Source: Plotosus lineatus (Eukaryota > Chordata > Actinopteri > Siluriformes > Plotosidae). Taken from it: 64,000 nt of DNA. The stretch spans positions 10,168,726 to 10,232,725 of the forward strand of contig CM045737.1 in the NCBI GenBank assembly GCA_024760905.1. The letters are read 5' to 3'. The position numbers and the translations under genes are program-made. Below the pieces are notes generated by a model. That model searched no databases, was not told the DNA's origin, and saw only the letters and a program-made list of their open reading frames with translations. Shown piece after piece: positions 59,601 to 61,304 of this stretch. Position 1 is the stretch's first letter, and each line of letters begins with the position of its first letter.

Positions 59601-60716
59601 GAGGATTCAGATGGGATAGGGAATCTTGGTTCAAGTATCAGAGATAGGCGTGCCTAAATAATTCCCGGAAAGCATCATGTGATGGAGCAACGTTCCATCC
59701 AGGAAGGTTTGAACTATTATTCACTTCATGCTACAGAAACCAGGATAAGCTCTGGATGTGATGAGCCACTCGGCTTGGTTTTAAAAGGCCCAACATAAAG
59801 GGTTTATCCACACTACTAAATAATATTGTAGCATAAGAAATGAGTAAAGAAGTGATTATTAATAATGATTTAAGTCTGAACTTTGTGGTCAGTAGAGGTG
59901 CAGTTAACGGGATCATTGATTGAGGTGGCTGGGCTTCAAAAAATGAGTCAGAATATTAAGCTTCCGAGCAAGTCGCAGCAAACAGGACATAAGAATGGCC
60001 TCTGTTTTAGTGTTTCTTTTGAAAAAAGATTTTACAATAATCATTTCATGACTGAACCTATTTATATCTTCCCACTCTTCTGGTTTCTTTGTGCGTACTC
60101 TGGCATATCTGTATATGTAATTTGTGTGTGTCTGTGTGTGTGTGTTAGAAAGTGAGAGAGATTAACAAAAGATTACAGAGAATAGTCTCCTTTTCTCTCT
60201 TAATGAATACGAGATTGCTCAACAGCCTTTTTTTCTCCTTTCCCTTTCTGGTTTCTTCTCTTCTTTTAACTCGCATACATACACATACACACACACACAC
60301 ACATACATACACATATATATTGTTTTATTTCCTCCAAATGAATGAGCCCAACTTGTACTGGTGCAATTAGCAAGTGCTCTTGCAATGACTTTCAATCTGG
60401 TTTCTTGCTCTCACTTTCTCTTGCTTCAACTCACTGTCTTTCTGATTCTTGCTCACACTCTCAATTTCTCTGTCCTCCTCTCAGGGTCCGTGTATCCACC
60501 TGGAATCGTTTAAACCTGCTGAAAGGCGGAGCTCTGAGTTCAGCCATGCGCCAGGCCACGGCGCATGACCCTGCCCACCCGGTCCTGACTGAGCCTCACC
60601 TCGCCGCACTCGACCGGCGTCTCAGCAGCATCATAGCCAACATACGCCAATGCATTGAGATGCAGGGAGCAGAAAGCACACTTATTGAAGACCGCATGAA
60701 CCTGCCTCATCCCTAA
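12462..60716 (+). CDS. fam20b: FAM20B glycosaminoglycan xylosylkinase, 7 coding exons, 409 aa
   Basis: Golgi type II membrane kinase that phosphorylates the 2-OH of the linkage-region xylose of proteoglycans, promoting glycosaminoglycan elongation (family knowledge). Coding exons join in phase: 12462-12838, 17656-17742, 17893-18002, 40407-40578, 47184-47375, 47458-47517 and 60485-60716, total 1230 nt, the same 409 aa as the human protein. Residues about 6-25 form a hydrophobic signal anchor. FKPKR (122-126) sits in the nucleotide-binding strand region. [10 protein letters not shown] follows in exon 2. NADRHHYE puts the catalytic Asp at 289, and LLDNAK puts the metal-binding Asp at 309. Exon 4 is Cys-rich, as in the family. 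No stop or frameshift interrupts the joined frame and every junction is GT-AG. The start is MKLKQR, as in orthologues; the open frame continues upstream to 12240 but looks like UTR. Introns hold many transposons, the exons none. Apparently functional. Confidence 0.96.
13082..13103. repeat. Poly-G tract
   Basis: About 19 G in a row after a GT run; possible G-quadruplex-forming run. Confidence 0.85.
13417..14305. mobile_element. Tigger/pogo-like non-autonomous element
   Basis: Ends CAGTGGTACCTTGACTTACG and the inverted GAGGTACCACTA (final base changed). Interior has the 'cgaactttt...' style sub-terminal repeats of this group. No transposase frame remains. Confidence 0.7.
14505..16128. mobile_element. 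TA-flanked TIR element with a hAT nested inside
   Basis: Left TIR CTGTACTTGACGTGATAAG and the complement of the right TIR CTGTATTTGACGTAATAAG match at 17 of 19 positions; both sides are flanked by TA. A hAT element (15111-15964) is inserted in it, so the original length was about 760 bp. The minus-strand frame 14669-15019 is acidic near [18 protein letters not shown] and resembles no family I can name with confidence. Confidence 0.75.
15111..15964 (-). mobile_element. hAT non-autonomous element with 8 bp TSD
   Basis: Ends CAGGGGTCAGGAACC and GGTTACTGACCCCTG; flanked by the perfect 8 bp duplication TTATAGAC (15103-15110 and 15965-15972), the hAT hallmark. The minus strand carries degenerate transposase sequence of the same family as 3925-4515. 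Confidence 0.9.
16737..17035 (-). mobile_element. tRNA-derived SINE, second family, with 12 bp TSD
   Basis: On the minus strand the head reads GGGGCCGGTGGCATAGTGGT, followed by a B-box-like GTTCAAATCCC and the body TTCACCCAGCAGTATAAATG. Flanked by AATATTAAATAT at 16725-16736 and 17036-17047. Confidence 0.8.
17656..17742 (+). CDS. fam20b: fam20b coding exon 2
   Basis: An 87 bp exon preceded by acceptor AACAG and followed by donor GTACGA. It encodes [20 protein letters not shown] and then EIAAFHLD, the segment carrying the conserved Glu of the FAM20 kinase fold. Phase 2 at both ends. Confidence 0.94.
17798..17825. repeat. AT dinucleotide repeat
   Basis: Lies in the 150 bp intron between exons 2 and 3. 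Confidence 0.9.
17893..18002 (+). CDS. fam20b: fam20b coding exon 3
   Basis: Acceptor CTTCTTCACAG, donor GTTAGT. It encodes [20 protein letters not shown] and then [16 protein letters not shown]. The intron before it is only 150 bp; the intron after it is 22.4 kb and full of mobile elements. A TG microsatellite begins about 30 bp past the donor. Confidence 0.95.
18030..18058. repeat. (TG)n microsatellite
   Basis: About 14 TG units, shortly after the exon 3 donor. Confidence 0.9.
18656..18832 (+). CDS. Short Tigger-type HTH peptide frame (58 aa)
   Basis: Begins [20 protein letters not shown] and contains [16 protein letters not shown], the pattern of the N-terminal CENP-B/pogo helix-turn-helix of Tigger transposases. 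It ends with TAG after GVSKQ. The DDE catalytic domain is absent. Copy C keeps the same start and stop; copy B has an internal deletion. Whether any copy is translated is unknown. Confidence 0.5.
   Translation: MGPKKTPPQAEIIEKHERGVRLCDSASQYQYAKSTIAPILKNKEAIKGACVAKGVSKQ
18866..18914. repeat. CCCT/CCTCCT simple repeat inside the Tigger MITE
   Basis: Pyrimidine run that differs in length among the three MITE copies. Confidence 0.8.
19338..19702 (-). mobile_element. RTE-tailed tRNA SINE, near full length
   Basis: The minus-strand order is head GGGGCAGTGGCGGCCTGGTG, B-box GGGTTCGAGTCCC, body GTCTCTCACTGTCTATGG, a LINE-5'-like segment and the tail GGCGACCCCTGGAGGGAACA. Flanked by a degenerate duplication ATGCGTCTTCAAAC / ATGCACCCTCAAAC. 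Confidence 0.85.
20122..20965 (+). pseudogene. RTE endonuclease domain, one in-frame stop and a frameshift
   Basis: Apurinic/apyrimidinic-type endonuclease of the LINE, which nicks the target. Motifs: [19 protein letters not shown] (catalytic Glu), [18 protein letters not shown] and [10 protein letters not shown]. It is cut by a TGA after HGVDGK (20311-20313) and a frameshift before 20372. Related to the CFDP2/BovB endonuclease family. Dead copy. Confidence 0.8.
21020..21546 (+). pseudogene. RTE reverse transcriptase N-terminal half
   Basis: [20 protein letters not shown], then [18 protein letters not shown] and on to [18 protein letters not shown]. Broken before the FADD catalytic box, where it abuts an inverted LINE 3' end. 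Confidence 0.82.
21547..21660 (-). mobile_element. Inverted 3'-terminal RTE LINE fragment
   Basis: TTCAGGGGTCGCCACAGC and the following sequence are the reverse complement of the last ~110 bp of the LINE, joined head-on to copy 3. Confidence 0.8.
21661..21712 (+). mobile_element. RTE-tailed SINE fragment
   Basis: Matches the SINE body (ATGTCTCTCATTGTCTATGG and TTCATGTAAAAGAACCATT). Confidence 0.6.
21755..21875 (+). mobile_element. L2-like SINE tail fragment
   Basis: CCAGGGTGTACTCTGCC then TTAGGATTAAGCGGTTACAG, the classic 3' tail of the L2-tailed fish SINE. Confidence 0.65.
21876..22483. other. Intronic AT-rich sequence
   Basis: No gene or named repeat seen; a poly-A run lies at about 22331-22348. 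Confidence 0.5.
22785..23170. repeat. Long imperfect inverted repeat around CA/CT/TG repeats
   Basis: Arms of about 110 bp: GAGGGGCGTGGCTGCCA (about 22789) pairs with TGGCAGCCACGCCCCTC (about 23140), and ATTCCATTTAATCACGGGCT pairs with AGCCCATGATTAAATGGAAT. The loop holds (CA)n, (CT)n and (TG)n. Confidence 0.85.
23752..23850. repeat. Triplicated AACAACTTC(C)GGACTTCC motif
   Basis: Three direct copies of a CAACAACTTCCGGACTT-like unit, also present at 52190-52265 in the related element. Confidence 0.75.
24045..24180 (-). mobile_element. L2-tailed SINE 3' fragment
   Basis: CACTTAATCCTATTCGGG and GGAGGCTGGAGCCTATCTC are the complement of the tail. A partial second copy follows at about 24330-24400. 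Confidence 0.6.
24183..24222. repeat. (CA)n microsatellite
   Basis: About 18 CA units. Confidence 0.92.
24330..24640 (-). mobile_element. tRNA/L2-tailed SINE, diverged
   Basis: Minus-strand head near 24600 (GTTAGCATATCTGCC), then TCCTGGATTTAAGTCC, followed by the family body and tail. Confidence 0.55.
24655..24849 (-). mobile_element. RTE-tailed SINE, 3'-truncated
   Basis: On the minus strand: GGCAGTGGTGGCTGGTGG head, then the body AGCAATTGTTCTTTTATATG (complement) to GGGCAGAAACACGCTGAC. Lacks the LINE-like tail. Confidence 0.7.
25125..25358 (-). mobile_element. tRNA-like SINE, third type
   Basis: The minus-strand head GGGGGCAACCGTGGTCTATT has a B-box-like GGTTACTGGTTCAATTCCC. No TSD seen. 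Family not named. Confidence 0.45.
25360..26318. other. Intronic sequence, nothing recognised
   Basis: No frame or repeat that I can support. Confidence 0.45.
26321..27334 (+). mobile_element. ISL2EU-like non-autonomous DNA transposon
   Basis: Terminal inverted repeats: left GAATAGACTAAATTCGCAT and complement of right CAATAGACTAAATTCGCAT (18 of 19 match), flanked by AT on both sides. The interior codes for a broken SAP/YqaJ-protein N-terminus. A 2 bp AT target duplication and a YqaJ-type companion gene are features of ISL2EU elements (Harbinger relatives); the family assignment is inference. Confidence 0.6.
26376..26713 (+). pseudogene. SAP-domain / YqaJ-type protein N-terminal fragment
   Basis: Two adjacent frames. 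The first reads [12 protein letters not shown] before a stop at about 26463; the second continues [14 protein letters not shown] after a 1-base shift. Together they resemble a SAP-type helix-loop-helix (WKVxxLRxYLxxxGI). Further on, [18 protein letters not shown] and [10 protein letters not shown] resemble the region before the YqaJ exonuclease in fish transposon proteins. No nuclease domain follows. Confidence 0.45.
27721..27810. repeat. 40 bp tandem duplication
   Basis: Two identical 40 bp units (27721-27760, 27761-27800) starting ATGCAGTCTCATGCAATCAT, plus the first 9 bases of a third. Degenerate ACATAC...GTACA-type repeats follow to about 28035. Confidence 0.9.
28057..28320. mobile_element. 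hAT-like fragment (left end)
   Basis: CAGTAGTCCCCAAACTTTCT resembles a Charlie/hAT terminus; no matching right end found. Confidence 0.4.
28498..28735. mobile_element. hAT (Charlie-like) terminal fragment
   Basis: Begins CAGGGGTCCCCAACCATCGG, a typical hAT end, then ACCGGTACTGGTCCACGG; right end not identified. Confidence 0.55.
28921..29058 (+). mobile_element. RTE-tailed SINE, head only
   Basis: GGGGGCAGTGGTGGTCTAGT, B-box GGTTTCGAGTCCC, a poly-C run and AACTGGGTTATCAAAGGC, then an abrupt junction with a Tc1 fragment. Confidence 0.8.
29059..29883 (+). mobile_element. Tc1-like transposon, 5'-truncated
   Basis: Begins inside the transposase with [20 protein letters not shown], which includes the first DDE Asp, and runs through a frameshifted remainder to the right terminus (TTTTTTGAGAAGGACTAG then TA). 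Related copies: 31072-31903, 43451-44603, 46131-46603. Confidence 0.82.
29086..29600 (+). pseudogene. Tc1 transposase, frameshifted C-terminal part
   Basis: Frames 29086-29283 and 29195-29485 carry [30 protein letters not shown] and [20 protein letters not shown], the second Asp and the DDE third position, here Asp in NPID where Tc1 relatives have Glu. Dead. Confidence 0.75.
29884..31071. other. Intronic sequence with one long unassigned frame and a hairpin
   Basis: A + frame at 30284-30709 (141 aa) resembles no family I recognise and has no splice or promoter support. A hairpin-forming segment lies at 30741-30852. Confidence 0.4.
30741..30852. repeat. Inverted repeat (hairpin), MITE-like
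   Basis: ATAAAGAAAAAGATCCCACG (30741-30760) pairs with CTTCGTGGGA...CTTTTTCTTTAT (30823-30852) with a small bulge. Confidence 0.65.
31072..31903 (-). mobile_element. Tc1-like element, internally deleted, both ends present
   Basis: Ends CTAGTCTTTCTCAAAAAATT and TTTTTTGAGAAGGACTAG flanked by TA. Long inverted repeats of about 200 bp. Minus strand keeps the start MGKT...[13 protein letters not shown] region and the C-terminal end; most of the transposase is deleted. Confidence 0.85.
32255..33079 (-). pseudogene. Rex3 reverse transcriptase fragment (274 aa frame)
   Basis: [20 protein letters not shown] (motif A), [17 protein letters not shown], then [14 protein letters not shown] (catalytic box), [20 protein letters not shown] and the thumb [20 protein letters not shown]. 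The usual RQGCPLSP reads RQDGPLSP. Downstream and upstream parts are in other frames. Confidence 0.85.
33305..33390. repeat. Perfect hairpin from inverted duplication inside Rex3
   Basis: GTTGCAGAGACGTGTC (33317-33332), loop AACCAA, then the exact complement (33339-33354). TGACCACG and CGTGGTCA flank it. A second direct copy of the segment starts at 33368. Confidence 0.92.
33709..34269 (-). pseudogene. Rex3 endonuclease C-terminus / linker fragment
   Basis: 186 aa: [20 protein letters not shown] then [15 protein letters not shown] (the conserved SDH-type end of the endonuclease), followed by a linker with [18 protein letters not shown]. Separated from the RT frame by shifts. Confidence 0.8.
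34317..34917 (+). mobile_element. RTE-clade LINE (copy 4), internally deleted, two 3' ends
   Basis: RT N-terminal part (34291-34680 frame; [20 protein letters not shown] to EELWY) jumps straight to the 3' end GGAACCCCTGAAGGGAAA at about 34698. A second, longer 3' end follows to 34917. Confidence 0.82.
34918..35685. other. Intronic sequence, nothing firm
   Basis: A minus frame at 35303-35674 (123 aa) has no recognised similarity; a (TTTA)n patch lies at 34981-35010. Confidence 0.4.
35703..35956 (-). mobile_element. RTE-tailed SINE, 5'-truncated, with perfect 17 bp TSD
   Basis: Flanked by AATGTATTCACTTGCTT at 35686-35702 and 35957-35973. On the minus strand it runs from CCCCCAGTGCAGCTAACTGG to the LINE-like tail. 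The tRNA head is missing, as expected of 5' truncation during target-primed reverse transcription. Confidence 0.93.
36119..36335 (+). mobile_element. RTE-tailed SINE, 3' part missing
   Basis: AGGCAGTGGTGACATAGTGC head, B-box-like GGGGGTCGAGCCCC, body to GTCAGCGTGTTTCTGCCC. Confidence 0.75.
37130..38390. mobile_element. hAT-like remnant interrupted by a SINE
   Basis: GAAGAGCCACATTTTAT at the left and ATAAGAGCCACACGTTGC at the right, with AAGCATGCAGTGTGCTGACG inside. The style is like the Charlie/ZBED hAT group. No TSD or intact ends found. Confidence 0.35.
37433..37830 (+). mobile_element. RTE-tailed tRNA SINE, full length
   Basis: Head GTGGGCAGTGGTTGCCTGG, B-box GGGTTCGAGTCCC, poly-C/poly-G expansion (37519-37549), body, LINE-5'-like segment TTGTGTCAGGAAGGGCGTCC, and tail GATTCGCTGTGGCGACCC. 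Confidence 0.88.
38573..38775 (+). mobile_element. tRNA-derived SINE, second family
   Basis: GGGGCCGGTGGTGTAGTAGT head, B-box GGGTTTGAATCCC, body TTCACCCAGCAGTATAAATG; same family as 16737-17035. Confidence 0.8.
39149..39912 (-). mobile_element. Tigger-like MITE, copy B
   Basis: Ends CAGTGATGCCTCTGCTCACG and AGCGGAGGTTTTACTG, TA-flanked. Minus strand; the HTH peptide frame (39537-39758) reads [20 protein letters not shown] but is joined to preceding sequence and lacks the KSTIAPIL part. Confidence 0.88.
40407..40578 (+). CDS. fam20b: fam20b coding exon 4
   Basis: Acceptor TGTCTGTAG, donor GTATGT. It encodes the Cys-rich segment [20 protein letters not shown] and then [20 protein letters not shown], followed by [16 protein letters not shown]. 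Near-identical to vertebrate FAM20B. Confidence 0.96.
40973..41075 (-). mobile_element. L2-tailed SINE 3' fragment
   Basis: GAACCGCTTAATCCTGATTC and GGCAGAGTGCACCCTGGACA are the complement of the tail. Confidence 0.65.
41080..41290 (-). mobile_element. RTE-tailed SINE, 3'-truncated
   Basis: Minus-strand head GAGGGGCAGTGATGGTCCGG and body to GGTGAAAATCAGC-type sequence; heavily mutated B-box. Confidence 0.7.
41438..42060. mobile_element. Tigger-like left end, hit by a SINE
   Basis: CAGTAGGCCCTCGTTATTCG is a Tigger-type end; the element is interrupted by the SINE at 41650-41999. Right end not found. Confidence 0.5.
41650..41999 (-). mobile_element. RTE-tailed SINE, full length, perfect 18 bp TSD
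   Basis: Flanked by ACTCATTAATACAGTATT at 41632-41649 and 42000-42017. The minus strand runs from GGGCAGTGGTGGTCTAGTGG to the tail CGGCTTTTTCCC-type complement. Young insertion. Confidence 0.94.
42142..43336 (-). pseudogene. RTE reverse transcriptase of the full-length LINE, frameshifted
   Basis: Pieces in order on the minus strand: [40 protein letters not shown] to [17 protein letters not shown], a FADD box near 42870, [18 protein letters not shown], and [17 protein letters not shown] to CCGDP. Several frameshifts. Confidence 0.82.
43451..44603 (+). mobile_element. Tc1-like element, internally deleted, nested in RTE LINE
   Basis: Ends CTAGTCCTTCTCAAAAAAGT and TTTTTTGAGAATAACTAG, flanked by TA. 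Long inverted repeats (~200 bp). LINE sequence resumes directly on both sides, so it inserted after the LINE. Confidence 0.92.
43778..44329 (+). CDS. Tc1 transposase, deletion derivative, 183 aa frame
   Basis: Cut-and-paste transposase lacking its DNA-binding half. From the usual start ATGGGTA the frame jumps to [18 protein letters not shown]. It keeps [12 protein letters not shown] (second Asp), [20 protein letters not shown] (Glu) and a full C-terminus ending GVPTKY, but the paired HTH domain and the first Asp (SDES, kept at 29064) are gone. It cannot be catalytic. The frame is open by descent. Confidence 0.85.
   Translation: MGMSFRNQGARVWRKTGEKEMPKCLKSSVEYPQSVMVWGVISAAGVGPLCFIKGRVNAASYQEILEHFMLPSAEKLYGDEDFIFQHDLAPAHSTKTTAKWFTDHGITVLNWPANSPELNPIENLWDIVKRKLRDTRPNTVDELKAAIEASWASITPQQCHRLIASMPRRIEAVISAKGVPTKY
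44652..45035 (-). pseudogene. RTE linker region between endonuclease and RT
   Basis: 127 aa: [20 protein letters not shown] then [20 protein letters not shown] and [20 protein letters not shown], the linker seen in intact relatives. The same segment starts in copy 3 near 20860. Confidence 0.75.
45121..45800 (-). pseudogene. RTE endonuclease of the full-length LINE, frameshifted
   Basis: Minus-strand frames 45121-45351 and 45288-45584 give [51 protein letters not shown] (the catalytic Asp of GADFNGH replaced) and [13 protein letters not shown]. Related to the CFDP2/BovB endonuclease. Confidence 0.82.
46065..46128. repeat. TA/TATG microsatellite
   Basis: Lies between the LINE TSD and the next Tc1 end. 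Confidence 0.85.
46131..46603 (+). mobile_element. Tc1-like element, left half only
   Basis: Left terminus CTAGTCCTCAAAAAAAAGCA through the start of the transposase; broken at about 46603, where a Tigger-like remnant begins. Confidence 0.82.
46456..46620 (+). pseudogene. Tc1 transposase N-terminal HTH fragment, 54 aa
   Basis: [20 protein letters not shown] then [20 protein letters not shown] and RHLSGK, the first helix-turn-helix of the paired-like DNA-binding domain. It ends in a fusion tail before TGA. Confidence 0.82.
46605..47090 (-). mobile_element. Tigger-like remnant related to 50395-50900
   Basis: The complement of ACGACAGTTTCCTCTGAAGT, CAAGTTGTCAATG and CAACCAATCAGCAGGAAGG-type sequence here is also found at 50480-50880. 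Ends about 95 bp before fam20b exon 5. Confidence 0.65.
47184..47375 (+). CDS. fam20b: fam20b coding exon 5 (catalytic loop)
   Basis: Acceptor GTTTGAATCAG, donor GTGACG. It carries [11 protein letters not shown] (catalytic Asp289) and MLILLDNAK (metal-binding Asp309). The intron to exon 6 is only 82 bp. Transposon remnants end about 100 bp upstream of the acceptor. Confidence 0.96.
47458..47517 (+). CDS. fam20b: fam20b coding exon 6
   Basis: A 60 bp exon encoding [19 protein letters not shown]. Acceptor TTCACAG, donor GTGAGT. A Tigger-like element (47546-48973) starts 28 bp after the exon end. Confidence 0.95.
47712..48493 (+). mobile_element. Tigger-like MITE, copy C
   Basis: CAGTAAAACCTCCGCTGACG ... 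GAGGTATCACTG, TA-flanked, closely similar to copy A. Confidence 0.88.
47973..48149 (+). CDS. Short Tigger-type HTH peptide frame, copy C (58 aa)
   Basis: [20 protein letters not shown] then [16 protein letters not shown] and stop after GVSKQ. Same start, stop and length as the frame in copy A, with three visible substitutions. No catalytic domain. Confidence 0.5.
   Translation: MGPKKIPPQAEIIEKHERGVCLCDLASQYQYAKSTIAPILKNKEAIKGACVAKGVSKQ
49165..50394 (-). mobile_element. Rex3 LINE fragment (RT), degenerate
   Basis: Minus strand. The complement of GACAAAAGACACCCTGGGG (about 50036) is the conserved Rex3 PLSP region, and [20 protein letters not shown] is encoded near 49780. Multiple frameshifts. 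It ends at a Tigger-type terminus (50395). Confidence 0.85.
49487..49882 (-). pseudogene. Rex3 RT thumb fragment
   Basis: 131 aa: [20 protein letters not shown], then [20 protein letters not shown] and [20 protein letters not shown]. Upstream RT pieces lie in other frames to 50181. Confidence 0.8.
50395..50900. mobile_element. Tigger-like left end and interior
   Basis: CAGTAGGCCCTTGACTATTC end; the interior repeats the sequence at 46605-47090 in opposite orientation. Right end not identified. Confidence 0.55.
51240..52431. mobile_element. Tigger-like element related to 22484-24022
   Basis: Shares GGTCCGCAAATT, ACAGTACACTATGTTATGGT-like and TCAACAACTTCCGGACTTCC with that element. The right end is GAGGTACCACTG followed by TA. 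The left end is unclear. Confidence 0.6.
52489..52950. mobile_element. Tigger-like left end
   Basis: CAGTCGGCCCCCTACTTATG after TA, then TACGAGAATTCCGGGATACG; right end not found. Confidence 0.5.
53085..53275. repeat. Direct repeat unit 1 of a 190 bp pair
   Basis: AAGCTTAAAACAGCCAATCA through ACTTCCGGTCTTTTAAGTG and CGTTGAACTCGTTTAG. The partner is at 54225-54400. Confidence 0.75.
53780..53960. mobile_element. MITE-like TTAAC-rich sequence with inverted ends
   Basis: Several GTTAAC motifs. The left CAAGTTAACCACACTGTT and the right GTGTTTTGAACAACCGGCC face each other, resembling a Harbinger-type MITE. Superfamily not established. Confidence 0.3.
53932..54222 (-). pseudogene. TTF/BED-type N-terminal fragment of a hAT-like protein
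   Basis: 96 aa; [20 protein letters not shown] and KALCVSCND resemble the N-terminus of KIAA1586/ZNF862-like hAT-derived proteins (one CxxC of a zinc finger). No further domain follows. Assignment is tentative. Confidence 0.4.
54225..54400. repeat. Direct repeat unit 2 with GAAAGTAGG terminus
   Basis: AAGCTTAAAACAGCCAATCA again, with CTGAAAGTAGGTGCTTGTCG, the terminal motif of the element at 10013-11532. Confidence 0.7.
54516..54585. repeat. Poly-A, (TA)n and poly-T tracts
   Basis: Three simple runs in series; they can fold as an A/T hairpin. Confidence 0.85.
55560..56010 (-). pseudogene. Tigger transposase DDE-domain remnant
   Basis: On the minus strand, with frameshifts: [12 protein letters not shown] (a DDE Asp), then [39 protein letters not shown] (the LQPxDxxxN motif with the last catalytic Asp). 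This pattern is diagnostic of pogo/Tigger transposases. No other part of the domain is readable nearby. Confidence 0.72.
56327..56872. mobile_element. Tigger-like MITE nested in another Tigger
   Basis: CAGTGGTACCTCACTTTACA ... AAAGTGAGGTACCGCTG, TA on both sides, near-perfect inverted ends. A poly-T run lies at 56643-56675. Confidence 0.85.
56914..57088 (+). pseudogene. Tigger transposase N-terminal HTH fragment
   Basis: [20 protein letters not shown] then [23 protein letters not shown]: the start of the CENP-B-type HTH of Tigger transposases. Sequence after YEKF diverges and stops at 57086. Confidence 0.75.
57101..57856. other. Intronic sequence, nothing firm
   Basis: A poly-C tract lies at about 57332-57348. 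No gene or named repeat seen. Confidence 0.45.
57868..58113 (+). mobile_element. RTE-tailed SINE, 5'-truncated, 11 bp TSD
   Basis: Flanked by ACTAAAAGATA at 57857-57867 and 58114-58124. Starts at ACTGGGTTATCAAAGGCG and ends GCCGAAAGGAAG with the RTE-like tail. Confidence 0.88.
58915..59035 (-). mobile_element. L2-tailed SINE 3' fragment
   Basis: AATCCTAATCACTGGATAGT and TACACCATGGACAGCTCGAC are the degenerate complement of the tail. (TTA)n follows at 59037-59060. Confidence 0.5.
59345..59560 (+). mobile_element. tRNA-derived SINE, second family
   Basis: GATCGGTGGTATAGTGATTG head, B-box-like GGGTTCAAAACC, body CTCTGTTCACCCACCCAGCA; same family as 16737-17035 and 38573-38775. Confidence 0.75.
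59561..60484. other. Intron 6 end before exon 7
   Basis: Simple repeats ((TG)n near 60124, (CA)n near 60285) and a pyrimidine-rich tract leading to the exon 7 acceptor. No gene seen. Confidence 0.5.
60485..60716 (+). CDS. fam20b: fam20b coding exon 7 and stop
   Basis: Acceptor after a long pyrimidine tract (CCTCCTCTCAG). It encodes [20 protein letters not shown] and on to [11 protein letters not shown], with TAA at 60714-60716. The C-terminal helices match FAM20B in length and pattern. Confidence 0.95.
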
Positions 60717-60727
60717 ACACATCAGAT

Positions 60728-60730
<3 letters not shown>

Positions 60731-60760
<30 letters not shown>
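60731..60760. repeat. (GA)n repeat in the 3' UTR
   Basis: About 15 GA units starting 15 bp after the fam20b stop codon. Confidence 0.92.
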
Positions 60761-60763
<3 letters not shown>

Positions 60764-61164
60764 CGAGGGAGAGAAGGGGAGGGGTGTTGCATTTTAAACA
60801 GAATCGAATGCTGCTTGTCACTGCATGTCTTTACAGGCTGACTTGATGCCTTTACAGCATCACACAGAGACCTTCAAAAACGATGCGAAGTGATCTCAGC
60901 CCAAGCAGGAAGTTGTGTCATAACTCTAACATTGCAAACCAAAAATGTTATTTCCTCAAACACACATGCAAAAAAAAAAAAAGAAAAACAAAAAATTTTT
61001 TTCTCGTTCATGTGTTCTCAACACACCTCACACTGAGGAAATCTTTCACTCCTTCAGTTGCACTTTTTTTTTTTGCCTTTCTAGCATAATCTTTCTATGA
61101 ATTTTTCGCTCTCTCGCTCAAAAAAAAAAAAAAAAAAAATCAACAAGCGGCCTGAAACGCTGAA

Positions 61165-61304
61165 CATGCCTGGGCCTGTCTGGGCTCAGGGACATTCCTG
61201 GGCCTGTCTGGGCTCAGGGACATGCCTGGGCCTGTCTGGGCTCAGGGACATGCCTGGGCCTGTCTGGGCTCAGGGACATGCCTGGGCCTGTCTGGGCTCA
61301 GGGA
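61165..61304 (+). repeat. 28 bp minisatellite, 5 copies
   Basis: Five tandem 28 bp units, beginning CATGCCTGGGCCTGTC and ending GGGCTCAGGGA. They are identical except that unit 2 starts CATTCC instead of CATGCC. GC-rich inside an AT-rich 3' UTR. Confidence 0.95.
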
